From Andrena cerasifolii (taxonomy: Eukaryota > Arthropoda > Insecta > Hymenoptera > Andrenidae), in assembly GCF_050908995.1 (NCBI RefSeq), contig NC_135126.1, forward strand, positions 4,526,001 to 4,590,000: DNA of 64,000 nt, written 5' to 3'. The translations under genes and the position numbers were made by a program. The notes under the pieces were generated by a model. That model did not search any database and was not told where the DNA came from. It was given only the letters and a program-made list of their open reading frames with translations. Of the stretch, positions 23,511 to 36,174 are shown piece after piece (within the stretch, counting starts at the first letter, position 1; each line of letters opens with the position of its first letter).

Positions 23511-24053
23511 TAAACTTGCCTAATTCGTGCCTGTGCCTAACTCGTACCCCCGCTGTTTCTTTTAACCTAAGACCGTCACAATCGCCCCTAGGGGTAGAAA
23601 TTGTAAACAACAGATAGCCATACGTCATTAACAAGCCGAGTCACCATGCCGTCACTCCACAAAAAAATATAAAGCGTGTAAGTTTTTCGGGTATTCTTCA
23701 CTAAAATTTTGCCGCGATCCTTAAGGATTTTGTACAATTGCTATTTGTGAGAATCAGTGAAAGAAATTTCTATGTGAAACTACGTCTATTTTCAAGTTCA
23801 TTTCTTGTTTTGGCATCAACGAACAAATATGTGTCTATTTCGTACCACCGTGTGTAAGCTTAAATCGTACTGGTACGATATTAAAAATAAATCGTTTTTA
23901 TGAATAGAAGTTGATTACTTTTTGTTGCTTGAGTTTATAGACTTGTTTGTTCTATTAGTCAAGAGTGGATTGCCACTAATTTTATTTCAATTTCCCTGTT
24001 ATTTTTCATGTAATAGGCATTTGTTCTTAGGGGGTACGATTTAGGCAAGTTTA
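23511..24053. mobile_element. MITE-like element with about 45-bp imperfect TIRs
   Basis: The left arm TAAACTTGCCTAATTCG followed by CTCGTACCCCC is the inverse of the right arm GGGGGTACGATTTAGGCAAG. TA could be the duplicated target on both sides. The interior repeats related words (TTCGTACCACC, AAATCGTACTGGTACG). It is AT-rich, with no transposase. Its GTAAACTTGCC end is only loosely similar to the 20338 family. Confidence 0.65.
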
Positions 24054-25440
24054 CCCTACATATCCCAATCAACTCTGAACAGATTTCGCTTCATTGCATA
24101 TCTTTCTAAAACAAAACATATGGACGTCTAGCATGAAATTACAATACACTGTCCTTCGAACCATCGAGGAGGGTACGCTTGATCGTTAGCAGCGTTCAGA
24201 AAGCGCAGTCAATTTTCGACGACAGGTTGGAAACGACGGCATGAATCTACCCTCTCGTGACGTTGGTATTTAGAAAACGACGGAAGGGAAGCGGCATCGA
24301 CGTTTCACTTCTAATTATTGCCACGTAATTAATGCGCCGTAATTAAAACGGCAGAACGACGGGGACAAATGGCGGGCGAATCGCCGTGGAGCAGTGACGC
24401 GCGCGGTTAGCCCGCCATACCATCCAGCCAGCAAACCAGTCGGTCCGGCCGTGTGTCGTTAGCCGTGTCTCTCGTTTTTCTCGCGTAACGAACTCATTTA
24501 TTTCCACGCGGTAATGTACGACAATGCGGAGGTCGATCTACGACTCGCGCGGCCGCGAAACAAAGCGCGCGCGGGCTGCTTTGGCAAACGAGCTGCGCGC
24601 GGTTCGGGACCCCGAGGGGCGGCGAGTATTTCACCAGAATTTACGTTGCATTTCACGCTGCTAATACCGCCGTGGTATAATTATAATTAGCGGGCTACGC
24701 CCTTCACGCCGCCCCCTTCGGAACTTTGCCGTGTGGATACCTGCCGCGTGTATCCTTCACCTTGATATCCGGAGGACCGACCGGCTACGACGGCCCCGAT
24801 GCTCGCTTTTGCATCGAGGCGGTTCCCCTGGGACCCCGGACACTCGTGATCCTCTAGACTGTATATCTGTTCGGTGGGTATACCCGTCCCGATTCAGGTG
24901 TCACGCTTGCGAGACTCATCTGTGCTCGGTTCTACGCTCGGGCTTGAGATGTTGGCCATTCGTCGGGACTGTAGTCGATGGGGTTGATTTGAACTAATTA
25001 CCACGTAGATTCTGAAAATTCCTTTCGATCCCTTTAGAAATTCGGCTGTTCCTATTCGATTACCAACCCTTATGTAGATCTTCCATCGTCGTTAAGTCCT
25101 GACTAACGCCTTACAAGCAGCCATCAGCACGACCAACTCCACTAACGACCCCGCAGAACTTTGCCTACGAAACCAAGATCCCATCCCAACGGGGCCTATC
25201 AAAATATTCCGATCCAGAGATAGCTGCGTCTGAAGTCCCGCGGATCTGAACTCGGATCACCGCCCAGCCTCCGACCAAAGGGTCGCAAATGGATCTCGAT
25301 CGGGCGGGGTGGTGGGGGAGGTACATGCAAAGCAACCACCGTTTCACCTCTCCCCTTGTCCCGATCACTTGGCGAGCCGCATCATGGAGTTTCTATGGGC
25401 AGTGTTCTGCACGGCATGACACCGGCCAATCGCGCAAAAT
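24054..25440. promoter_or_regulatory. TAATTA-rich patch followed by a CpG-rich block
   Basis: Three TAATTA-type sites lie within about 40 bp near 24310-24350. They are followed by CpG-dense DNA (about 24350-24700, GCGCGC-rich) and further mixed sequence. This could be an enhancer or promoter, which is inference from composition alone. No exon is supported. Confidence 0.25.
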
Positions 25441-25612
25441 TACGTGGAGAGGCCGAGGGAAAAGAGGGAAAAAGGAGCGCGGAGCGAGCATGGGGGAGAG
25501 GGAGCGAAGGAATCGAGGGAAGGAGAGAAAGAACGAGAGAGGGCGAAAGAGGGGGTGGTGGTGGGCAGGAAGAGAGAAAGGTAGAGGCGAAAAAGAGGAG
25601 AAAGAGACTGGT
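25440..25612. repeat. Polypurine tract
   Basis: About 170 bp almost entirely G/A on the plus strand (GAGGGA, GGAGAGAAAG, AGAGGAGAAAG words). It could form triplex DNA or bind GAGA-type proteins. Overlapping long frames on both strands here are composition artefacts. Confidence 0.75.
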
Positions 25613-26869
25613 GCGCGTGCCTCGGGGCGAAGTCTTGGGCCTCGCGTGCCCAGGCATGGCCTCGTCTCCACTCTTCAGTCTTCGCGGTCAGAGGTCATCA
25701 TCGAGCACGAGCCACCTTCGGGTTCTCAACCTACCCTCGACGATGCCGTGGCCGGTATAAAACAGCCTCATTAAAGGTGCTCGCAAATTCCGAGCGTGCC
25801 TCGAATCGGGACAGGCTGGCCGGATTTTATGGGGCTCCTTTCGCCGACCATCCTCCGCCGATTCGTCATTTCTCTCCCTTTTTCCCTTCCGCCTTTGCTT
25901 CGTTTCATTTGGACCCTGGTCGTGTCGCGGGGACTATCAGTTCCTTTCAATTCATGGCGCTTGATGCCTGGTACTTGGAAGCTAGAGAGTGTACCCCGAT
26001 CAGTTTTAGAATACGGAGGATCTCATTACCGGTTTTCCTTTGTCTTCCCAGTGTATCGACAGGGTAACAACGGCGCCCTGCAGTTGTTGACGAATATCTT
26101 TTGTCGATTCAATCGTTCCGCTTGATGGCTAAGTGTTGCGGGCTATCTGGTAGGTTCGTGGCCAGTAAGTTGTGTGGGTTTAAGCAAGGGAACGCGGCAC
26201 CCCCGTGTAACCATGCCTCTCTAATGCCCGCGATTAAATCGCCGCGGCCAATGGACACAGACAGCGTCCCGTCGTCGGACGCCGAGGGGTGGCGCAGGAT
26301 TTTTCTAAGGCAATACGTCGGCTTGTAATCACGCTAAGTGGCCTCTTGCGCGTTTAATGCCGTAAACACCGTCCAGAGTGGAAGTTGTTTGCGATCGAGA
26401 AACGATCGCGCATTAAGGCGAGTATGCACGCGCGGTATCGATAGGGACGCGGCCAGTTTTTCCATGGAACTTAACGGGAACGGTCTTAAATCATACACTT
26501 AAACCGATCATTACGGAATGTCCTGAATCAGTTAGGTTTTAACGGGGTAGGGGGGCATATTTATTACCGTCAGCTAGGTGGATGCGCGCAGACCCCCCCT
26601 CCCTCCCCGACCACCCCCTTTTGACCGGTCAATTAGTCGGCTAAACATATGACGGCATCCTAAAACCGGTTTCCCCGCTGTATATGAATTTTCGTTTAGG
26701 AGCTAATTATTTTCCGCCTCTCCTTGACGGAGGACGCGTGAACGGGGTGCAAAGGGGAGTCCAGGGACAAGGAGTATACATGGAACCCAGCCGACGCCGA
26801 TACGAGTAGGAAAATCGACTTGGCTTGCATTCTTGAAAAAGCTGTTTCGATTGTAGCTCGATTTGTCCC
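25613..26869. other. Non-coding span, nothing recognised
   Basis: CpG-rich to about 26340 with chance open frames, then a C-run (CCCCCCTCCCTCCCC near 26593). No exon is supported. Confidence 0.45.
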
Positions 26870-26955
26870 CCAGGGCTTGGGGCTTGGTGATTATTCCCCA
26901 GAAGCGTGTCCTCGAGACGGGAACTGGCGATCCCGGGGTACCTGAGCTGCATCAC
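26870..26955. repeat. Dispersed repeat, copy 1 (pair with 52545-52632)
   Basis: The segment CCCAGAAGCGTGTCCTCGAG through GGGGTACCTGAGCTG matches 52545-52632 at roughly four of five positions over about 53 bp, with weaker similarity on the CTTGG side. Read on the minus strand, both give QLxYPxI...DxLLG-like peptides, so an old shared coding origin is possible, though the similarity is mainly at the DNA level. Confidence 0.55.
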
Positions 26956-29900
26956 CAGTACTCTGAGTTAAAGTTCGATGGGTAGTAATGCAGGAATCTA
27001 AGAAAGAGAAGTTAGACAGGATTGTTCGTTTAGAATATGGTATAATTGACTCTCGAGCCAGCTCGTTTTCTGTTTTTTAAGTTACCCCAAATTATTGAAT
27101 TTCTACTGTAGCGGAACGGATATTAGTATATTTTTTAGTTTTTTTATGAAAATTACTTGTTTCACTGTTATAATGTCAAATATTTCTATTCATTTTGTTC
27201 GTTAACTTCGCGCGTATTTATTCTAGCGATGTATATTTCGACAAGACGAGTATAGTAATTTTTGCCACTCGTATGTTGGTACGATGCGCGTTGTGATTTT
27301 TTACTATGCTCCCTAGATAATTCAGGAAACGTTGGTACCTGTAGAGCTCTATAAGAAGGTCTGTAACAGAAGCTCTCCGGATACAATCGTATAGAAGTCG
27401 GTACTGGAGTCGGTAAGCAAGTTATCTGCAGGAAGTTGAAGAGATGAAGAGAGATTTTATACTGCATTCTCTCAGCAGATGGTCCTGGCATGTATTACTG
27501 CATCCATGAGCGCCAACTATGAAATCCGCTTTATCGCTTACAAACGCACTCGTGGTTTTTACGCGTAAGCTACTACCGTCTGGAGGTTCTGTGAAAATAG
27601 CCCATTTTTATGAAAAATTTCAAGCCTCCTTACTCGTTAAATGAAAAATTTAAGGGACTTTAAAAACACCACACATGTGTGTTAATATAAGTTTTTCAAA
27701 AACCCTAAACGTTAATGATTGAAATAATTCAATGCACTATATTTCGCAACGTACTTAACGATTTACTAATCAATCTTAATTGTATTCCCACCAACAAGTT
27801 CCACAAATTCAATACCACACTTAGAAAGAACCATTTTAACCAGACTTTAACATTTTCACTTAGAAACAACACCGATGCAACAAAATGCACGTGCTGAATT
27901 CTGCACCTCCTTAACGTTTCTTTGTAAAGCCTATCCTTCCCGCTCGAAGGTGGTTGGCTTCACAATTTCGATATTGAAATCCCCCTGTTCCTCAACGTCG
28001 AAGGAAACGTTTGTTTCCTATTGTGTACCTTGGCCAGCCAGCCTCCACTGCATCCCAACGACGCATCCAATTAATCCACACGCACCGAATTATTGCTCAA
28101 TCTCGATCTGGACGTTCCCCTTTTCATCGGCGCGGATTTTTCTCGGGGTGCACTCCCGCCGTCCAGCAAACACAAAAGGATGTAATTACGCGGGCCACGG
28201 CGATCCGCGTCATGGATTGTCCAGCGAATCGCGTCGAATCGCGCGAATATGCAAGCTCACCGTAGAGCGGCCAATTGTCGGCCGGCGATATCGTGACGGA
28301 TAGCTTTTGAGATTTACGCGAAGATACCCGGCCGGCCCTTTTTCCCTCGCGGGGCGAAGAAACGGGCCGAAGACATTTTCTTACCGTTAGGCTCGATGCT
28401 ATCTCCTTATTGATAGAGACCGCGAGGGGCGAGGAATTTTTAATTAGCCCGCAGCAGCGTGTCGATTAAATCTTGTCGAGTAATTATCAGCAGGCGTCGC
28501 GAACCGCAAAGTAGATAGGTACTTGCGCGCTTTTGTAATTGCGTCGATTATTCGAGGCACTGTGCTTCTACTATCGCAGCTTCCGATGGGGTTTCTGGAC
28601 ACGTGTGCATGGCAATCGGGAAATTTTCTACAGGAATTTCTGTGTATGGCTGACAATTCAGTGATGTTCGCATACCTATCTTTGTTGTTTCAAAATATTT
28701 CTTAGAGAATTCAGGGATTTTGCCTTAATTAATCGCCACCGTATCAATTACTTTCACTTAGGGCTTGCCCAGATAATTATGTTTTACATAAGTGCAAGAA
28801 CGATTTTAGTTTTCTATTGTACTGTGTTCATTAGTGTGAAAGTGTGCTCGATTGAACGATAAAAGATGTAAGTTCGTTGAGAACGGCGTTGCTTCGTTCG
28901 AGTCACACTAATTTTTATCAGTCCCTAACGGCGACTTTTCTCGACTTTATTATTTCAAGATGATATAATACAGTGTATTAAAGTTATATTTAAAAGCTTC
29001 TTACACTAATGGAAATCCTATGACTACCTATCGGTGAAGATCAAAGTCGTAATTAAGAAGTAACCTTAAAATATCAAATAAAGTCTCAAGCAACAGAAAA
29101 TGAATAATCTGTTTCACTTAAATGACTTTAAATAACACAAGAAATAATTTCTAACTAAACGAAATGCATATTTTAAAGCACTTCTTATCTCCTTAAATTC
29201 TTCCTAGATTTTTTTCAGAAGAATTAAAGAACAGATTATTTAAATAAGACAGACGACGTAGAAAGCTATAATCTAATGATCTTTATACTTACTTGGATGG
29301 AAGCATAAATGGAGACGCAAGTGCAAGGCGAAACAGCTTGGCGTACAATATCGCGGACGTGCATCCTTCAAGCTCGCACTAGTCGCGATCAAAGAGTCTT
29401 GATTTGCAATTAATGGCTCCGCCATTGATGATCCTTAACGATCTCAGACGCCTGGTCCTTTCGGCCTGTTAATTAATGTGTCTTGATTCATGATTCAAGA
29501 TTTACGATCTCTCCCTGTGTACCGATTCGTATAAGACGAATATAACTATCTTTTGTATCCATGTTATTTTGAATTAAACTTCGACGCGATTGTTCTCAAA
29601 AAGGCTTCTAATTGAGAAAATTTATCTTACATTATCAATTTATTCTTGTACCGCGAACAACCTTGCTTTCGTTTATGAGACAACTTTCACTGCATCCTCT
29701 AATTTCGGACTGCAAAATCACTCTCAGATGCAGATGTTCTTGCAAATTGTACAGTTATGAAGTATATTGTTTTTTCATAATTATAACTGCTGATTTTTTT
29801 ATATCTAAATAAATCTTGACAAACGTAAAACGTCTTTCAAGGGAAGACGAGGGAAACCAAGGCTGGATAGATCAATTCTGTCTTGTTAATGCGATCCTGA

Positions 29901-30438
29901 TCCGTTTTTGCGTTGCCACCACTGTCGTCGCGCGACGATCTCAAAAGGAACACGGGCGATCAAATGTCTCAACTCTCACGTGTCGTGTCAGCTGGTTAGA
30001 AAGTCTGCTAGCTCGATCCTCGAAAATGTCTCTCATGCATTAATCATTCTCTGCTCGCGCGATTCTCTAACGACGCTGTTCGATTTCAATGAGTGCACGG
30101 TTTTATACGGATGACAAACAACGCGAGCAAGAATAGCGAGCGAGGTCTCATTCGTCATCAATGATGGAGCCTCTACTTTCACGAGAATACGTAAGGATCT
30201 CATGAATGGGCTCGCACTATTTATCCCAATAATTCATTTCATCGTTACTCAAAGTATCTGTGTCGCATACTGAATTCATCTTTCATCATTCCTCCGACTT
30301 CATACGTCAAATTCGCTGTCCGCAAGAATTTGAAACGTGTAATTCATAACACGTGCATTTGGAATATTCAGCCGCCAAAGACTGTAGTTTATTCCAAGAT
30401 GTTAAAGGAGGATTAAAATTTAGAAAGATTAGATCGTA
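26956..30438. other. Non-coding span, nothing recognised
   Basis: Alternating AT-rich (27000-27900, 28700-29800) and CpG-richer (27900-28500) blocks. No supported exon, RNA gene or repeat. Confidence 0.5.
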
Positions 30439-30678
30439 GGGTAAATGTCCCAATTACTGCCAGTGTCTCTATTACTGCCACTTCATTGATTTCACTTAAT
30501 AAACACGCAATGTATAAAGAATAGTGTAAAAAAGAATTTATCATAAAATTCGAACTCTTCATCTTATTATTATAGTACATTCTTTATATGTCTATTTTTT
30601 ATACATTACGTTTTTTTTTAAGTGAAATAAATAAAGTGGCAGTAATAGGGAGACTGACAGTAAATGGGACATCTACCC
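30439..30678. mobile_element. 240-bp TA-flanked palindromic MITE, copy 2
   Basis: It starts GGGTAAATGTCCCAATTACT and ends GGGACATCTACCC, with TA on both sides (30437-30438, 30679-30680). It has the same arms and length as copy 1 at 20338 (GTGGCAGTAATAGGGA, AAGTGAAATAAATAAAG, TATAAAGAAT), but the central loop differs, and it looks inserted in the opposite sense. Two copies 10 kb apart with intact target duplications imply fairly recent mobility. Confidence 0.92.
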
Positions 30679-30680
30679 TA

Positions 30681-33600
30681 GTTTCATTTCATACGTGAGA
30701 ATTCGACAGTGGAACTTCAAAATCGGCGTGGAAACATTAGTATCGAAGATTGCAGATTAGTTTTACATTACCTATGTTCTTTTGTTCGACACGATGTCAT
30801 ACACTGCGTTCCACATTAGAGCATACTCGTTTCGCGCAGGGTTCCACCGTTGATTGGCAGTAAACCGGCAGGGAAAGTGCTACGACCAATCGCGCGCGTC
30901 AGATCCGTGGGAGCTGCGCAGATCGCTCGCAAATCGGTAGGGACGTTGGTACGCTCTTATATGGAACGCAGTGTGGTTAAAATATCGTTAAACCACGAGG
31001 GAATAATAGGGGCCAAGGGAAATGGCGCGAAATCGCGGCAAGCGGTTGAAATTAAAAGCCTTGGTGGAATGAGATTCGCATGGGTCACGAGACGACGTAA
31101 TTTGCTCACGTGTCCTGTATCATTGACGGCGAACCCTGGTCACCGCAGTCCCGAGTAGTGCACGGTAAATTCTGAACGATTATCTACGTGTCTGACCGAT
31201 CTTAAAATTGTCGAATGGACAAGAAGCGTCGGTCTCGCGACTCTGCTTGAAGCTGCGCCGTGGATGCACATAAACTCACCGATCTCGGCAATAATTTAGG
31301 AATGTATGGAAAGGCAGCACGAATATCAATGTCTAGTGTTTAATGTGGGAACAATATTAGACGAGGGTTAATCAAATTACTTACCTTCGATTACAAAAAT
31401 GTACATTACCCTTCACGAATAATAATAATACATTGAAATAATACCTAGCCATGTATAGAAAATACATCTGCCTGCGATGTTGATCAAAGAATTTATTCCG
31501 TCGAAACCAGAAGCTTAAAAAGGAAGGAGGAGGGAATAATTCGCCCTGTAAATAACCTATTTTGATGAGGCATGTACTTTGAAATTCTATCAACACGAAA
31601 CCCTCGTAGGAAGTGCAGGGAAAAGTGAACTTTGCAGGACTGTGTGTGTCTTAGGTGTTAGTGCAACGCGACCTCGCTAATACGTCAATAATCTCCGAAG
31701 GCAGAGACTGGTAATCCGAAGAAACGATTCCATCGCGTGTAGGCGCGTTCCGTCGATGATCGTCTCGCACGATCGTGCCGACAATTACCGATTTACTAAT
31801 TTTTTCCACCGTCCAGGCACGATTTCTTCAAGCAGACGTTGCAATCCGAAGCAGCACGAAGAGCTGGACGTAGCCGCAAAGTGAAATGATAGGGGTGAAA
31901 ATGAGGGGATGCTGGAGCGTGCGCTTGCATGTCACAATTCTAGGCTGAACATTAGAGAAAACTCGATGCCTCTGCTCTAAATTATCAGCCTCAGATTCCA
32001 TTCCGAGAAATTTCTTCCACCTGTACTCAATTTCTACTATAATAATCAACAGCGATCGATTTAATCGCTGGACAAGAATATATCTGAAATTTAAAAGAAA
32101 AAACAAAGTAGCAGAAAAAATCTCACACGATGGAACATCAAACATTTCAGAAGGTGTACCATTATCACCCCCCGTTAGATTTCGCCAACACTTTCGCCTC
32201 CCTTCGGCTCACCCCACTGCTTCGACACAAAAAATAACCAATCCATCATGCCCTCCACGTACATCCCCGTTTCCACATCGTTCCCAAAAATTCCACAATT
32301 TCTAACCACCTCGGTCTCCAAGCTTAAGGGCCAGCAAACGCCAAACGACCACCTTCCTCAAGATCCCTTCGCTTCCGCCACACACTCGCGTCGAGGCGAG
32401 TCCGGTTCTTCTCCCCGCGATTTTTTTTTTTTTTTATCAATTACGATGATCTGGATGGAGCAGACGGGGAAAAAGTCTAACGCTGGAACCCGTTTGCCCT
32501 AGATCCCGGGCGCTTTGCGCGCTGACACGCAGACGGCAGGCTCGCGCGGGGTGCCCGCGCGCTCACGTAGACACGCGCGAGAACGCGTACGCGTTATGAA
32601 CGGAGGAACAAGGTGCGTTGGTCACTAGGGCGTTGACCTGGCTGGACCAAAGGAGCGCGAGCCAAGCGGAATCTCGCCTCCGAGAGGATGAGAGGTGAAA
32701 GAGCCCGTTTTTTTTTTCGAATTGTTCTTCTGGCTCCTCTTGTGCGTGTCACCCAGACCTGCGGCTTCTCCTTCAAAGTTCGATGGGTTTCAAGCTGCTG
32801 CGAGACTCGCGGCGTGGCTGGAAACTGCTGTCGTTTTTTGAAAAGCTCGCAGATGCAGAGTATTCCTTTTCAAATGGAATTTCTCCTCTCTTTAAATCAG
32901 CTTCTCTTCCCTGAAAATTAAACTGCAATGTGCTACCAAGTTCCTTTTTACTATGGAATTTCGATTTATTCTTGCACAGTGATAATGGCACTTTGGTGCA
33001 CCGTCCACGAAAAAGTGTCGTAATGCAATTTGTAAAATCAGCGAGGAAGTAGCCAGAGCAGTGGTCGAAATGACCTCATCGCGGGAATTTAATAGTCACA
33101 CTCCCCCCAAAAAAGAAGAAATCTAATATTACGGCACTCACTGTCGAGTTAATTCGTCTTTAATCGCTTTTAAATGCACGTCGCGTGGAGCACGAGGAGC
33201 ATTTCTGGCAGCGAATTGACCCGGTTAACAGGTTGAAGACATCCGACGGTTCCGTACGCGTGATTAACGTGGTTCAGCGCGGGCCCTTTGAAAAATCTCT
33301 TCGTTTCTTCCGCGTGCTGACCCAATTTCACGCGGACAATTTCCACTCGCACAATCGGCCACTTAATAAACTTTTAAAAGCCGTCTATTACGTTCCACTG
33401 TAATCAAGGCATCGGTTCCGTGCGCTTAACGCTTTTTCGATTCGATCGAGGGTAGTAATTACGTCATCCGGGCCTGCCTCGATAACGATTATAACGTTCC
33501 GGTAACGTTACCAGGCTGAAAGCTGGCCCAGACTCTTCGGGTCACGAGTGAGTCGAAAAACTTTTCAACGATCTTCCAAAAAGTAAGGCAGAGAGAGAGA

Positions 33601-34231
33601 GAGAGACAAAGAAGAGTTCATCGTTTACCCTGCATTTTTGCTCCTCGCCGTTCAATCTTCGAACGATTCTTTTGACCTTTCTCGATGAAGTTTCCCCGAA
33701 GGAGACGGCTCTTATCGATTAATTAGACGGCTCGCAGCAGGACGCAACAACAACGCGATCCCGATGCAGTTGGAAGATTCTGAGAGGGCCATTGCACCTG
33801 CTGAATTGACCCGTTCCTTCGTCGTTTTCTTTTTTTCCAGAATTAATTCCCTCGACCGCAGGGTCGTCTCATTTTATTTAATGACCGCGACGTAACAATA
33901 CCGCCTCGTGGAATTACATTATCGTGAAAGCGCCGCGACCGCCACGCGGCTGTTTCTCCTCTTATTCTTTTCCCGGGTACGGTTATTCATGAAGGATTAC
34001 GTTATGAACGATCAATGCAGCTCCCTCGTCCTGTGATGCGTCAGCGTCCCCGTTTCGTGGCTGAAGATGACCGAACGATACCGACGGGGATGATCGTTGA
34101 ACTTGTCAATAGGCTATGCGTATCTAAGTACAATGTTTGTATGAACGTACCAATTCTTAGACCGTTGCTGGGCATGGTAATAAAATTTTTGGTCGATTAG
34201 TTCAGTGTGTGAATGTGCTCTTTTATTACTT
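30681..34231. other. Non-coding span, nothing recognised
   Basis: Mixed composition with CpG-rich patches (32500-32760) and a short GA microsatellite near 33592-33607. No supported exon. Confidence 0.5.
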
Positions 34232-34644
34232 ACAAGGGGAGGACACCGTGTAGTAGGCACCGAGTTTGATGAGCCTTGGCACGATGGATCTATATCGAAA
34301 ATAAGTAAATAGGTGTCCGAGCGTTTCAGCCAATAGGCCTTAATAATAGATATATTTACATGTAGATTATTCAAAATTTCATAGTGGCCGTGGGGTGTTA
34401 GTGGGTAAAAATCCCACACTACCCTGGCGCCCGCGGGAGATTCCCTTCTGGAGGCGTCGGGGTGCCTTTTGAAGATGTCTCCACGTTAAAGGAAACTTTA
34501 TAAATATTTTTTTATAAATTATTTTTTTTAATAAATTTCTTTTTAACTTGGGGAAATCTTCAAAAGACACCCGAACTCCTTCAGAAGGGAATCCCCCGGG
34601 CGCGCCAGGGTAGTGTGGGATTTTTACCCATCAAAACCCCACGG
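34232..34644. mobile_element. Long hairpin MITE, copy 1 (right arm truncated)
   Basis: It begins ACAAGGGGAGGACACC and is collinear with the element at 63446: GATGAGCCTTGGCACG, AAAATAAGTAAATAGGTGTC, CATAGTGGCCGTGGGGT, CACTACCCTGGCGCCC. The right arm is the inverse but stops after CCCCACGG at 34644, missing about 150 bp including the terminal repeat. It keeps an inner stem part (around 34440-34490 with 34555-34590) that the other copy has lost on its left side. Confidence 0.88.
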
Positions 34645-35442
34645 TTTGCTAGAACACTTAGCAATCATTCATTTGCCAGATATCTAATACTCTGAATTTG
34701 CTGATAATCATTCACCCTATGTCCGAAATTATAATCTACCAATCTACCACAGTTGGGAGCCGTTCGAATAACTCGCAGCAAGCAGTCCCACGCATCTGCT
34801 TCGATCATCCCCTTAAACCTGCAATCGGACTCTGAAATCTCGACCCTGTATTATTCAGAAGTCTCGCGTCATTCCCACAGTCATTCTTACAGCAGTGCGT
34901 GTTCTTCCATCGCATTTCATTAACTCTCGTACGACGTGGTAACAGCGCTTGTTAATAAAGAAACGGCAGTTAAACGGCCCACCAGTGGAAAAACATCGTT
35001 GAAGGGGGATATCGCGGCTGGCATTATCACGTTTTACGGCCAAGTAAATTATCGCTGGCCCGTGTAAAGAAAATGGCCCTGTTACCTTGTTTCCTCGCGG
35101 TCTCGCGCCGCGCGTTTCTGGGCCGCGAGGTCGTGACAATATCCAGCTGACCGTTCCCGTAAGATAAGTAACTCGTATTACATACTTGGGGCTGTTCACT
35201 TTCGATGGGTGCGCGCGAACTGGAGCGTGCCGGGCGCAGGGACACGCGGTATCCTTGTTTATTGCTCGCGGTTTCATCCGCGGATTCGCGGTTTTCAACC
35301 GCGCGTTTCGTCCACTCGGCGATCCGTTCCATTGAACGCGCTCTCGAGAACGTTGGGGAATGTTGAGCCACGAAATCGTTCAGTTCATTCTGCTCATTGG
35401 CCATGCAAACTCTGAGAATGAGTCTTAAGAGTTTAGGTTTAA
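34645..35442. other. Non-coding span; one minus-strand open frame of doubtful status
   Basis: On the minus strand an ATG at 35404 opens a 125-codon frame to 35027 (begins MANEQNELNDFVAQHSPTF). It lies in CpG-rich DNA and shows no recognisable domain, so I do not call it a gene. TTAA at 35439-35442 is the left target duplication of the next element. Confidence 0.35.
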
Positions 35443-36170
35443 GGGGAGGTTCCGGTCTAAAAGTTGATTTTTTTTTATTTCATTTTTCGCATGTTCAATC
35501 TTTTAGGAATGAGTGTTTAAAAGGATTTATTGAAATTCGTAACACTCCCGAAGTCATAGGCATTTGAGTAGCGGCAAATACATGGGTAACACCCGGCCAC
35601 TCGGCACCCACGTAAAACTTTAAACGCGTTTTTCTCGAAACAGTGTTCTCAAAACGGTGGGACCTGTATCTCCAAAATTTATTATCCGATTCGACTGAAA
35701 CTTTTTTTACTTTGAAGAATATACTTCTGGTTAGCAGGGAGACCAGAAAAAAATACAAAAATTGAAAATTTATAATTTTTAAGGGCGTTGAAAAGACGAA
35801 AACTATAGGGGGAAAATGATTTCAATCTTCAAGTGTCGTTATTTTCTAAAAATTGTCATTTTTTATTTTTTTCTGGTTTCCCCCTAGCCAGAAGTATATT
35901 CTTCAAAATAAAAAAAGTTTCAGTCGAATCGAATAATAACTTTAGGGGATACAGGTCCCACCGATTTTGATCAATTTTTTGACACCTTGACTTTAACGAC
36001 TCCCCAGTGCCGTCTGTAATGATTAATTATAAAACAAAAAAATATATTTCTATAATCTAAGACATCCTTAATACAATGCAAAACGTCCCATTAAATTATA
36101 TACAGTAGTTTTCCTTTAATTAATTCCTGAAGATCACCTATTTTGGGGGGCTCTAGACCGGAACCTCCCC
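35443..36170. mobile_element. TTAA-flanked element with short TIRs and a large internal hairpin (piggyBac-like MITE)
   Basis: The termini GGGGAGGTTCCGGTCTA (left) and TAGACCGGAACCTCCCC (right) are perfect inverses over about 17 bp, each flanked by TTAA (35439-35442, 36171-36174). TTAA duplication is the piggyBac signature. Inside, 35651-35756 and 35861-35970 are inverted copies over about 105 bp (GGTGGGACCTGTATC, CGACTGAAACTTTTTT, GAAGAATATACTTCTGG). No transposase frame is present in the 728 bp. Confidence 0.85.
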
Positions 36171-36174
36171 TTAA

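Noticed and set aside
25289..25774. Long Arg/Glu/Gly-rich open frames on both strands
   Set aside because: They lie over a polypurine tract. The composition explains the absence of stops, and no domain or splice structure supports them.
34114..34570. Minus-strand open frames near 34.1-34.6 kb
   Set aside because: They largely fall inside the hairpin transposable element and reflect its palindromic sequence.
35027..35404. 125-codon minus-strand frame beginning MANEQNELNDF
   Set aside because: The start looks protein-like, but the frame lies in CpG-rich DNA, loses protein-like composition after about 50 codons and has no known domain.
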